This document shows, one piece after another, positions 36,614-45,677 of a stretch of DNA of 64,000 bases. The stretch covers positions 372,001-436,000 of the forward strand of contig NZ_JAFCJZ010000004.1 of the NCBI RefSeq assembly GCF_018130765.1, given 5' to 3'. Origin of the DNA: Bradyrhizobium iriomotense (lineage in GTDB: Bacteria; Pseudomonadota; Alphaproteobacteria; Rhizobiales; Xanthobacteraceae). The notes below the pieces were generated by a model. The model did not search any database. It worked only from the letters and a program-made list of their open reading frames with translations, and was not told the DNA's origin. Every line of letters begins with the position of its first letter. Positions within the stretch are counted from its first letter, which is position 1. The position numbers were made by a program, and so were the translations under genes.

Positions 36614-36688
36614 TGGGGCGTAGCCAAGCGGTAAGGCAGCGGATTTTGATTCCGCCATTCGGAGGTTCGATCCCTCCCGCCCCAGCCA
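36614..36688 (+). tRNA. tRNA-Gln(TTG)
   Basis: A complete cloverleaf with encoded CCA. The acceptor stem TGGGGCG pairs with CGCCCCA, the D arm holds AGCCAAGCGGTAAGGC, the anticodon loop is TTTTGAT with TTG, and the T arm GGAGGTTCGATCCCTCC is intact. The adjacent integrase makes this the likely integration site of the following island. Confidence 0.95.
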
Positions 36689-36788
36689 GATCTCCCGCCC
36701 AGCCTGAAATTGCTCACGAAACCGGCCTGGCTGGGGAGCTGCTGCACAGCTCTGGGACACACTGCTGCTGCACAGGGTGGTGTTCGCA

Positions 36789-38759
36789 ATGGCTGTCCAC
36801 ATCTTTCGCCGGAGCGCCGTGTATTACTGGCGGCGCCGAGTGCCTCGCGCGCTTGCCAATCTTGTGGAACGTCCGCATCTTTTTCTCAGCCTGAAAACGA
36901 CGAGCCGAACCGTGGCGCGTCGGCTGGCCTCTCAGCTTGACCTGATCCTGGAAGATGCCGCGATGCTCGCCGATAGCTTCGACCCGCACCTGTCAAAGTC
37001 TCAAATTGAGACAATGCTTCGCGGCGTCGTTGACAGGCAGCTCGTGAAGCTCGACCGGCTCGCGTATGCCGCCAAGAGCTCGTCTGATTTCGATCTCGAG
37101 CGCGATCGAATGGGCGACAAGCAGGCATTTTGGACCTTTGCGCTCTTGGATGCTCAAGGTGCAGCCGCGGTCGTACGTGATGAGGATCGCGTCCGGATGG
37201 CCGCAGGCGGACTTTCTGAGGCCGACATCGAGGCGGTGAAGCGCCATCTGACGATGCTCCGGCGCAACAATATGGTGCCGACGAACCCCCATATTCTCGA
37301 TCATATGATCGGTGCCGTCGGCGCCCTCCCGACAGCGATGAACCTGGGGGTCGCGCAAGGAACCTACTTCCGCGGAATGAAGCTCGCCCTGGCCGAAATC
37401 GATCGGCGCTACGGAGGCAGGCGCATAGAGGATGTGGGCTTTGTGGATCGCATGCTCATGGCCGTGAACGATCCACCGCAGCAGGTTGTATCACCCGAGG
37501 CCGGCATCGACCTCCGGAGAAACGATCCACCGAAGGCCGTGGATCGTCCCGCCGCGGCGTCCCTGTCGATGACGGACTTCTCCACCTTCGCTGAAAATGT
37601 CATCCAACAAAACGCCAAGGATGGTCATTGGGACGAGAAAACTCAAAGGCAAGCCCGGAGCATCTCAAACCTATTCGTCAAGTTCATGCTGCAGGATCAG
37701 CTGGTCCAGGGACTAGATGAGCTTGATCAGCAACGCGTCGGCAAGTTCGTCGATTTCATGCGGTCAGAGGTCTACAAGCATTACGGCAAATCGCCGAAGG
37801 ATGAGCATCGGACCATCGCCGAGCTGCGCGCCGACGCGTCGGCGCGCGATGCGAAGAGCCGCGGGATCGGCGGCGACACGCTCAATCGTCACCTCACCTT
37901 CCTTGGTCAGATTTTTCGGCACGCAGCTGCGCGTGGCGTTATTAGCCTAGAGAAGATCGATCTCGTCAAACTGCGCTCGAAGGGCAAGAAAAAGCGCGCA
38001 CGCGACGAAAGAGCCAAGCTGCCCATCGAGAAGGCCGAGGCGATCTTCCGGACGCCTCCCTTCAACAATTGTGCGGCTTGGGATCGGCTGGCGGAATCCG
38101 GACCGGATACCCTGCGCCGGATATTCCATTGCGCTCTCTACTTCGTGCCGATCCTCATCTACTATACCGGCTGCCGCCGGGAGGAATTGTGCGGGTTGAT
38201 GGTCGACGACGTCGTTCTAGACAACGGCCCGATCCCCTACATTCACATCGCCAAGAACAAGCGGCGGCGGATCAAGAATCCGCAATCCCAGCGCAATATC
38301 CCGCTCAATCCCGAAGTCTTGCGGCTGAAATTCGCGGAATACGTGAGGGCCATCAAGTCGCTCGGCTATGAACTGCTTTTCCCTGATCTTTATTCTCCCT
38401 CCAGCCGTTCCCCACTGGGTGATCGCTTCTACAAGGAGTTCAAGCCGATTTTGACGTCCGCTGGCGTGACGGAGGAGGGGCTTGGGTCGCACGCAGTGCG
38501 TCACTTGTTCGGCGCACAGCTCAAGAAGAAGTCCGTGGTGGAGGAGGATCGTGCCGATCTGCTCGGACACGGCGGTAAGAGCGAGACCAGCGAACGGTAC
38601 TGCGAGCCGCACGAGATCGCGGCACTATACGAATTTGTGCAGAAGCTCCCGGTCGTAACGGCTCATTTAGAGCCTCATGAGGTGCAGCTGCTTCCCTGGG
38701 TAGCGGAGAAAAAAGTTGCGCCGTTCTCGCAACCCTCGCGGTCAAAGCAAAGGACCTGA
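36789..38759 (+). mobile_element. Tyrosine recombinase (island integrase)
   Basis: A 656-residue integrase beginning 100 bases after tRNA-Gln. A short N-terminal DUF6538-like segment (IFRRSAVYYWRRRVP) precedes a long helical region. The C-terminal catalytic domain has all the key residues: Arg463 (YTGCRREEL), His568 and Arg571 (HAVRH), His594 (LLGHGG) and Tyr604 (ERYCEP). It looks active. ATG 36789 is chosen over a GTG four codons earlier. It probably moved the genes that follow. Confidence 0.9.
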
Positions 38760-38939
38760 ATCGCCCCCGGGCCGTGAAATCTGCCCGAAGGGGCTCCTCT
38801 TGCGAGCAGGTAGCGGCTCGCCTTTTGCGCTATGGCGCTCTCCTTATCGCTCGCCCTTAGCCAAATTGTTGTGCAATCGCACTTCGGTGACCTTGAGGGT
38901 AAAGTCCGTTTGCCGATATTGTCAGTTGTACCGCGGGGA
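38760..38939. other. Non-coding stretch between integrase and intron core
   Basis: No gene is seen in these 180 bases. The 5' part of a group I intron (P1, P2) and the missing tRNA 5' exon would be expected in or near here. I find neither a GCGGGTG acceptor strand nor a Leu-type D arm. Confidence 0.5.
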
Positions 38940-39140
38940 TTTGACCATCGAGCGCCCTGGGGAGACTTCAGGAGCAGAACCGAACCTCGGGAAAACTTTA
39001 GCTGGCAATCCCGAGCAAAGCCCCGGCAGGGACAAGGTGTAGAGACTAGACGCGCGGTACCTACAGCGGACATCGCCAAGGTGAGGGGACAGTCCAGACC
39101 ACGGCCCCCGAATGGGCGGCGGCGAAAGCCGAAGTGGTAG
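38940..39140 (+). ncRNA. Group I intron core (IC3-like), 5' boundary unknown
   Basis: The catalytic core is recognisable by its conserved segments: P4 CTCGGG (38986) with CCCGAG (39010), GGCAATCCCGAGC, the R segment GTGTAGAGACTAGACG, S segment AGTCC (39091) giving the P7 GACT/AGTC pair, P8 ACCTACAGCGGACATCGCCAAGGT, and P9 with a CGGC-GAAA-GCCG hairpin closed by CCAC/GTGG. The order and bases match bacterial tRNA introns (Azoarcus Ile, Anabaena Leu). The 3' splice site is likely at about 39140-39141. Confidence 0.85.
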
Positions 39141-39194
39141 GAATATCCGCGGGCCGCAAGGCCTGTGCCGGTTCGAGTCCGGCCACCCGCACCA
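39141..39194 (+). pseudogene. 3' half of a class II tRNA, probably tRNA-Leu
   Basis: Reading from the intron, AATATCCGC (anticodon-loop remainder and stem), variable arm GGCC-GCAA-GGCC, T arm GCCGG-TTCGAGT-CCGGC, acceptor strand CACCCGC, discriminator A and CCA. The long variable arm plus discriminator A fits Leu with a UAA or CAA anticodon. The matching 5' half (GCGGGTG...) is not found upstream in this window, so it is likely a remnant or an attachment-site product. Confidence 0.75.
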
Positions 39195-39244
39195 GTTTTG
39201 TAAAAAAATCTATTGAGGATGCGGTCAAGGAAGTCTGGCAAACC

Positions 39245-42200
39245 ATGGCAGGAAGTACGCCGACCCACGTTCCTATCCCAAAAAATCACGCAGATTTTGA
39301 GCGCAAAGCGGTTGTCCTATTCCGTGAGATTTTAAAGGACCCCTCGGTGAAGCGCCTCGGGCGCGATGGCCAGGAACAATATGGCGTGGATCTGATCGGC
39401 TACCGCGATGAGAAGGTCAGCAAGATCGTCGGCATTCAGTGCAAAAAGAAAGCTCCGACCAGCACGCTGACTGCAGATGAAGTCCGCGCCGAGGTGAAGA
39501 AGGCTCTCAAGTATTCGCCGAAGCTAAAAGAATACATCATCATTACAACAGCTAAGAACGATACAGCGCTGGATCAGCTAGCCCAGAAACTTACACTTGA
39601 TCAGGCCAAGAAGAAGCGGAACATCCGCATTGAGGTTTGGGGCTGGGGAACGCTCGAAGAACTGATCGACCAATATCCCAGTGCTCGGCAGGCATTCGAT
39701 CCTGGGTGGAGCCCCTCACTCCAAGCATTCCAAACACAACTCGATAAAGTAGCCCAAGTTCAAAAGGGCCAACCGACCGCCGCTCAAGTTCAAGGCATTG
39801 CAGACCAAATTCAGCGGCAAACATCTGTTCAGGTTTACGCCCTGCCGCCTGATTTCGCGGAAAGCCAGCTCAAGGCCGAGCTGGAACGCGCAAATAAGAG
39901 ACGCGGGTTTGGCGAGGCAAAGATTGCGCAGGAATTTGGCGAGATAGCCGCCCGCGTCACGGCTGGCAATTTGGTAGCCGCGCCTATTGCTCTACGCGCA
40001 GACGCGCTAGAGCGTGCAGCAAGGGCAAATCTGGCATCAGAGACTGTCGATAACGCGAAGCGTTTCCATGCTGAGGCACTAAAGCTCGGCGTGGGTGACA
40101 CGTTGCTTTATGACGCCCTGTTGCCGGATGCGGAAGGCAATAGCGACGAAGCCCTAACGCGGCTGAGCAAACTCGACCGGCCTGAGGCGCGCGCCGCACG
40201 CTTCAATGTGATCGCTCGCCGCCAAGGCGTCGCCGAAGCGCTCTCATGGATGCGTCTCGAAGGTTACAGCATTCGTGATCTCGGGGCCGCAGGTTCAATC
40301 AATCTGCTATTACGCCGCGCTGAGGTAGGTGACCATCAGACAGCGCTCACCGAGGCGGAAGCCCTGTCAGCGGATTGGCTAGAGCAGTTTCCGGCGCTCA
40401 GAACCATTCGGGCAAATCTGCTGCTCGCAGCTGTACTTCCTAGTGATCAGCGAGGGGTACTGTTCCAAGGTCTACCGATTAACCCACGAATGCTGCAGTT
40501 TGCGAGCATCCCTCAAACGCAAGCGAATATTGCTAAGGCACGCTCAGAGCTTGAAGCTGCGCGATCAAGCATAAAGCCGCTGAATTTAACACTCTACAGC
40601 CCCTACCTCGATGAGCAGATCTTGTGGTTGCGTCTCGAAGATTCATCGACCGCCCAAGATGCAAAGCGGCAGATTGAGGAAGAGATCAAAGATCCCGACA
40701 AGACGCTGCGCAGGGTGCGACTGGCCCTCGCCTATAAAATCCCTTTCAATCGCGACGCGCTACAGCGTTCCTTGACTGCAAAGTATGAGCTGGGCCAAGC
40801 CACCGCTGATGACCAGTACACCCTGTTTCTGCTGGCTTGGTTCAGCCAAGACGTCAAAAAACTGGCCGAATACTTCGACAAGCATCACGCTGAAGTCTTT
40901 TCACGCCAAGATCTCTCCCTTGAGATCCTCGCGCACATTGAAGCTGAAGCACTAACCCGCATCGGCCGGTTTGAAGATGCCAAGGTACGAGTTAAAGAAC
41001 ATCGCAAGAAAGTCCTCAGCGAACAAGCGGCCACCACCATAGAGGCGCTGATCGCTTCTGTCGAAGAAGGCAACGAGACCGAACGCGTTCGCAACCTGTA
41101 TGAGACCGACAAGGAACTCACGCACCTGCGACTGCTGGTGCTCAGCCTGTTCCGAGACAAGAATTTTGCAGAACTCACCAAATATGCGCCCATCCTGGTC
41201 AAAGAAGATAAGCGGGAGGAGGACTACGAACTCGCCCAGAAAGCCTTTTACGCTGAACGACAGTACAAGGAGATCATCGAACTGTCCGACCAATATCCGG
41301 AGCTTCATGCCAGAAAGGATGAATTTGCTTCGGTCAAAGGATGGGCGCTTTTCCATCTCGGCCGAGTTCTGGAGGCGCGTACTATCGCCCGGGAGCTAGT
41401 CGGCAAACGTCATGAGACGAACGATCGAGAGCTGGACATTAACACGGCTATGGAGACGGGAGATTGGGGGCATATCCAATCGATCGTCGCGCGCGAAGTA
41501 TCGCGCATTGCGCAACTTGACCCAGTATCGCTCATAAGGCTCGCGCGCATGGCGTTTGAATGTGGCAGCCCCTACGTCGATCAATTTAGGGATGCCGCGA
41601 TCGCTGCCGCACCGGACAAACCTGAACCTTATCTTGCCGCTTATCAACTTTCCGTCGACAGAGGCGACGAATACCAAGAATCACGCGCGCACGAGTGGTT
41701 TCAAAAAGCCGTTGAGCTCTCAGGACCGACCGGCCCAATCCAACACGTTAAGCTTCAAGAGATCGTCAACCGAACCCCCGGATGGAACGAGAGAGTTGAG
41801 AACGCCAACGACCTTTTAGCTCAAGCCCAAATTCCCCTCAATGTGGCCGCCCGCGTCGTCAACCGCCAGCCCATAGAGCTATATGTTGGCGTCGCAAAAC
41901 GAAATCAACGAACCACAAATCCAAAACAGCAATTTCCCGTACTGGCCTTCTCCGGTGCGAGAGGCCCCAACGATCTAGACGGCCTGCGCAGGATCGCTCT
42001 CGACATCACGGCGCTCTACACGCTCGACTATTTGGGCCTACTGGGAAAGGTGATCGGCGCATTCGATCAAGTCCGCATTGCGCCATCTACCCTAAGTTCT
42101 CTTTTCATCGACAGGCAATTCATTCGCTTCCGTCAGCCGTCCGAGGTCGCCAAAGCTCGGCACATTAAGGACCTTATTGCGAAGAAGCGGCTCAAAATTC

Positions 42201-45200
42201 TCAAATCAGAGCGGATAAGCGTCGCCGAGAGCGTGTCCCTCGATATCGATCCGGACCTGCATCAGTTGCTAAATACCGCGCGGGAGAACAAGGCTATAGT
42301 CGTGCGTAGCGCACTGGTCTTCAAGCTTCGGTCACTCCTCGAAGAGAAGGTCGATATGAGCGCCTTCTCTGATTGCATCACCGACACTCTGGAGGTCTTG
42401 CATTATCTCAAAGGTAAAGTCACGAACGCTGTCGCGGAAGGAGCGAAAGTCTATCTAGCACAGGTGGATCAGGGCTGGCCATTTAAGTCAAAGCGAATAA
42501 CTAAGCGATCCGTTCTGTATTTAGACCAACTCTCGGTCGTGTACCTTCACCATGTCGGTCTACTCGACGCACTCACTCAGGAGATCAAGAACGTATTCGT
42601 TCACGAAGAGGTTGAAAGCCATTGCGATTCGGTAATCCAAAGCTCCGAGGCCTCTGCCGACCTCTTATCCGCCGTGGAGCGTATTCGCTCGACACTCAAC
42701 GCGTCCATCGAAGCACGCTCGGGTCTGAGTTTCACCGCCCGACGGCAGTTGCCTAGCGCGGTGGGCGACGAGGAACACAATGTTGGAGAGAAACTCCCCT
42801 CCGTCGACATTATGTCAGACCTGTCAGAGATAGACGCCGTTGTCTGCGATGACCGCTACCTTATTCATGAGGGGCGCTGGTCAGACGGAAAGCGGGCCGT
42901 GCCGTGCGTTACAACCCTTGACTTAATCCGCGCTCTTAACAGTCGAGGACAGCTGTCTGAGCCGCAGATCTACGAACACCATCATCGGCTGCGGGCGGCC
43001 GGTTACCACCCGGTGCCATTCAATCCCGAGGAGCTGAGACGCGAGCTAAATAGGGCGGAGAACGAGAGCGAGCATCTGGTGGAGACACCTGAGCTAACCG
43101 CCATACGCCGCAGCCTCACGATCGCATATGAAAATCAGGCATTTGTCGACACCGAAGTCCCATGGTTCAATCATTCACGGCAAGTGATCTACCAGGTTCT
43201 TCGTCAAGTCTGGAGTGACCGGCGATTTTCCGCAGGGACGATTGCGCGCGCGAACTGGCTCTTAACTCTCCTTCCAAATCCTCTCGCGTGGGTACGCCAG
43301 CCCGCGGACGAGCGAGCATGGGGCGCAGCGACACAGGTAGCGACAAACCATCTGGCGATGCTCGTAACAAGCCCATTCTCAAGAGTGGAGATGGAGCAGC
43401 GCTACGGTGTTTGGGTCGAAGAACGATTGCTCAAGCACTTCCGTTCAGCGCAGCCAGCTTTGTATCGTTCGTCGATCGAATTCATCGCTAAGTTCCTAAG
43501 AGAGCTTGTTGAAACGAAGGATGCCTATCCGGTCGACGTCAGGCGAGCGGTGGTTAGAAGACTGGTTTTAGCTGCTCATCCAGAGACTAAGAAAGACCTT
43601 CTCGAACTCGACGGATTTGCAGCTGCAGTTGGCATTCCGCTAAGGACCGCATTGACGCTAAACGGCGTTAAAGAGGTAGAACTGACGAGCTTTGTAAAGT
43701 GCGTTAGGAATGCATTAGCCGGGAAACGTTCCGCGCAATTGAGCCTCGCAGACGGATCACGTGCCACAGTCAAGACATCGATCGATCGTGCCGGCGTTCC
43801 GGTGATCGTCCTTGACGGTCTGAACTTGAGGTTTTCTGAGGCTAGCCTTCTCAGTACGTCTCAAAGCAAGCGATCAGCCACGTTAGCGCGGATGCTTAAG
43901 AACCATCCTTTGCTCCGCGACGAGGAGAAGGCTTGGCAGAAAGCCTTAAGAACTGGTCCACTCAAGGAGGAAGAGTTCGTCAAATTGGCCGCAGCCACGA
44001 GGGAGACGCCGGAGGCCTTCGCTGCGTCGCTCTCGAAACCGAAAAACCTAAATGGGGACAACATGGTCCCCCGTGACCGGCTCTACTTTGAGCGCCTGGT
44101 CGGACCAGTCCCGAGCGGTAGTACCTTGTCCGAGCATGCTCAGGGCCAGCATGCCTCGTTCCGTAGCTTCATGTTGGATAAAGGAGATGTCGGGTTGCGG
44201 CGGCTCGCCTTCGGGTGTCTGTCGGACGACGTAATGCCGTTGAGCGAGATGCCTCGCATATCGCTGACCCAAACTGAGTTGCTGCTTGGCGCCTTTGATC
44301 CATTTTCTTTGCTGTTCGGTTTTGAGATCTGCGTGGTGAGACATCGCGCCGGCGACAGGGCTGCAACGGCGATGGGACGACGCTTTTTAGAAAGGCTCTT
44401 CAAAGACCCCACTTGGCTTCATCGGCGATGTGAGGTTTTCTCGGCCTGCGCGGTCATATCGAGCACTCGGTTGAGATCTCTCGCAAACGAGCACAGCGCA
44501 CCCCTCTATTGGTTCCGCTTGGCTGCGCTTGCCCACGCCGGTGTCCTTACGAACGCACTGTCCAATATCACAGACACAACGAAGTTCCTGAGGTGGGCGG
44601 TAGACGCATTTAGTGGCGCCTACACGTGGCATGCCGTCCCCGATTTGCGAGAAGAGCCTCGCTGGGATTCAGATTGGATCGGACCGGATTCGATCAGAGC
44701 CGAGATAGTTGGTCGATGCCTTAGAGCCCTTGGCCGGTTCGGCAAACGAAAGGCGCCTGCCTCTTGGACAAGTCTTATCGAAACCGCGCTCAACCAACTC
44801 GATCCAAAAATGTCAGCAATTTTCCCCGGCCCGCTCGATGGATTTCGGCTCCCTTCTTTGACACACCCCAGAGAAGCCGACATCCACAAGGTTCAGGAGC
44901 TTCTCAAACAGCGCGATTCATTCAAGCAAGCTCCGGGCCTTTTGATTATCGCATACGCAGGCGGGATCGATAGCAGCCACATTGATGAGATGATGCGATT
45001 GTTAGAAGGGTCGAACGAGGAGCTTGCCTCGCCTCGGACCGCTCGTTTGATACTCACGTGCTGCGCTTATGTCGCTTCCATGACGAGAAGTGCGACGCTA
45101 GCAGATGCGGTCATTACTCGATGCCTGCGCTTGGTAACAAACGCTTCCAAGTCCGAGCAGATACTTCCGTTGATGTTGTGCGCCATGAAGGCGTGCGCCG

Positions 45201-45391
45201 CCCACGAAGATCTCACCGCCTATTATCGCGAGATAGGCAAGGTGGCGACGAGGTTCGCTTATGCCACCTCAGGCGGCGAGGCCCTCGATGTCCGAGCTGT
45301 CATGGAAGCTCTGTGCGAGCGTGATCCCAGGATGCTAGCCGCCTTGGGCCGGGCGATGCTGCTGCTCGCAGGTTGCTCGTTTGTGGCGTGA
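39245..45391 (+). CDS. Giant Mrr-like nuclease / TPR-like / PIN-like protein
   Basis: A 2048-residue protein. The N-terminal restriction-endonuclease-like domain (about 1-140) shows Glu19, Asp49 (GVDLIGY) and Gln65-Cys-Lys67 (GIQCKKK), the D-QxK pattern of Mrr-like nucleases, and a WGWGTLEELI strand near 135. A long alpha-helical region (about 200-880) reads like TPR or related repeats. A PIN-like module follows: a first strand near Asp920 (LALDITALYTL), then Asp1094 (LYLDQLSVVYL), Glu1121/1122 (HEEVESH) and Asp1202/1203 (VCDDRYLI). The C-terminal 800 residues are helical and not recognised. Codons are AT-richer than neighbours, suggesting transfer. Probable defence effector; this is inference. 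Confidence 0.85.
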   Translation: MAGSTPTHVPIPKNHADFERKAVVLFREILKDPSVKRLGRDGQEQYGVDLIGYRDEKVSKIVGIQCKKKAPTSTLTADEVRAEVKKALKYSPKLKEYIIITTAKNDTALDQLAQKLTLDQAKKKRNIRIEVWGWGTLEELIDQYPSARQAFDPGWSPSLQAFQTQLDKVAQVQKGQPTAAQVQGIADQIQRQTSVQVYALPPDFAESQLKAELERANKRRGFGEAKIAQEFGEIAARVTAGNLVAAPIALRADALERAARANLASETVDNAKRFHAEALKLGVGDTLLYDALLPDAEGNSDEALTRLSKLDRPEARAARFNVIARRQGVAEALSWMRLEGYSIRDLGAAGSINLLLRRAEVGDHQTALTEAEALSADWLEQFPALRTIRANLLLAAVLPSDQRGVLFQGLPINPRMLQFASIPQTQANIAKARSELEAARSSIKPLNLTLYSPYLDEQILWLRLEDSSTAQDAKRQIEEEIKDPDKTLRRVRLALAYKIPFNRDALQRSLTAKYELGQATADDQYTLFLLAWFSQDVKKLAEYFDKHHAEVFSRQDLSLEILAHIEAEALTRIGRFEDAKVRVKEHRKKVLSEQAATTIEALIASVEEGNETERVRNLYETDKELTHLRLLVLSLFRDKNFAELTKYAPILVKEDKREEDYELAQKAFYAERQYKEIIELSDQYPELHARKDEFASVKGWALFHLGRVLEARTIARELVGKRHETNDRELDINTAMETGDWGHIQSIVAREVSRIAQLDPVSLIRLARMAFECGSPYVDQFRDAAIAAAPDKPEPYLAAYQLSVDRGDEYQESRAHEWFQKAVELSGPTGPIQHVKLQEIVNRTPGWNERVENANDLLAQAQIPLNVAARVVNRQPIELYVGVAKRNQRTTNPKQQFPVLAFSGARGPNDLDGLRRIALDITALYTLDYLGLLGKVIGAFDQVRIAPSTLSSLFIDRQFIRFRQPSEVAKARHIKDLIAKKRLKILKSERISVAESVSLDIDPDLHQLLNTARENKAIVVRSALVFKLRSLLEEKVDMSAFSDCITDTLEVLHYLKGKVTNAVAEGAKVYLAQVDQGWPFKSKRITKRSVLYLDQLSVVYLHHVGLLDALTQEIKNVFVHEEVESHCDSVIQSSEASADLLSAVERIRSTLNASIEARSGLSFTARRQLPSAVGDEEHNVGEKLPSVDIMSDLSEIDAVVCDDRYLIHEGRWSDGKRAVPCVTTLDLIRALNSRGQLSEPQIYEHHHRLRAAGYHPVPFNPEELRRELNRAENESEHLVETPELTAIRRSLTIAYENQAFVDTEVPWFNHSRQVIYQVLRQVWSDRRFSAGTIARANWLLTLLPNPLAWVRQPADERAWGAATQVATNHLAMLVTSPFSRVEMEQRYGVWVEERLLKHFRSAQPALYRSSIEFIAKFLRELVETKDAYPVDVRRAVVRRLVLAAHPETKKDLLELDGFAAAVGIPLRTALTLNGVKEVELTSFVKCVRNALAGKRSAQLSLADGSRATVKTSIDRAGVPVIVLDGLNLRFSEASLLSTSQSKRSATLARMLKNHPLLRDEEKAWQKALRTGPLKEEEFVKLAAATRETPEAFAASLSKPKNLNGDNMVPRDRLYFERLVGPVPSGSTLSEHAQGQHASFRSFMLDKGDVGLRRLAFGCLSDDVMPLSEMPRISLTQTELLLGAFDPFSLLFGFEICVVRHRAGDRAATAMGRRFLERLFKDPTWLHRRCEVFSACAVISSTRLRSLANEHSAPLYWFRLAALAHAGVLTNALSNITDTTKFLRWAVDAFSGAYTWHAVPDLREEPRWDSDWIGPDSIRAEIVGRCLRALGRFGKRKAPASWTSLIETALNQLDPKMSAIFPGPLDGFRLPSLTHPREADIHKVQELLKQRDSFKQAPGLLIIAYAGGIDSSHIDEMMRLLEGSNEELASPRTARLILTCCAYVASMTRSATLADAVITRCLRLVTNASKSEQILPLMLCAMKACAAHEDLTAYYREIGKVATRFAYATSGGEALDVRAVMEALCERDPRMLAALGRAMLLLAGCSFVA

Positions 45392-45677
45392 AGCAAGCAG
45401 CACTCAAGAGCGCAGTGCTGCCTCATCGAGACGGGTCCTCTCACGCTGACGAATGGTTCCGAACACCTCCGCCATTTGTGCGCAGTTCCAGTATCCTGGA
45501 AGGCAGCGGCAGGCAAAACAGTGACAAGCGGAGCCGGGTTGCAGACCGGGAGGTGTGGTCGCAAGCAGAGTAGTTGGCGACAAACAAGGAAATGGAAAAG
45601 ATGGTTCCAGTTGACCGACTGATAAGGTTTGGTCGCAAACCTTATCAGTGCTCAAACGAGCATATTAGCTCCCCTAT
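45392..45677. other. Convergent intergenic region with a 32-base palindrome
   Basis: No gene is supported here. The only clear structure is the perfect palindrome at 45618-45649. Both flanking genes end into this region. Confidence 0.55.
45618..45649. terminator. Perfect 14-bp stem-loop between convergent genes
   Basis: ACTGATAAGGTTTG and CAAACCTTATCAGT are perfect arms around GTCG. It lies 30 bases from the DUF2130 stop and about 230 from the giant gene. There is no long T-tract, so it is a possible bidirectional terminator or a recombination or protein-binding site. Confidence 0.4.

Noticed and set aside
38760..39194. Considered RNase P RNA or two-piece tmRNA for the structured stretch before the giant gene
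   Set aside because: The P4/P7/P8/P9 segments match a group I intron, and the 3' part is a class II tRNA rather than a tmRNA acceptor piece.
38675..39289. 204-residue minus-strand frame over the intron and tRNA-Leu remnant
   Set aside because: It contains the GGRTRTGTGL-type translation typical of antisense tRNA-Leu and is a known kind of false gene; the structured RNA on the plus strand explains the region better.
44599..44625. GGTAGACGC-like match to a Leu tRNA D arm
   Set aside because: It lies inside the giant coding gene and has no acceptor or anticodon context; coincidence.
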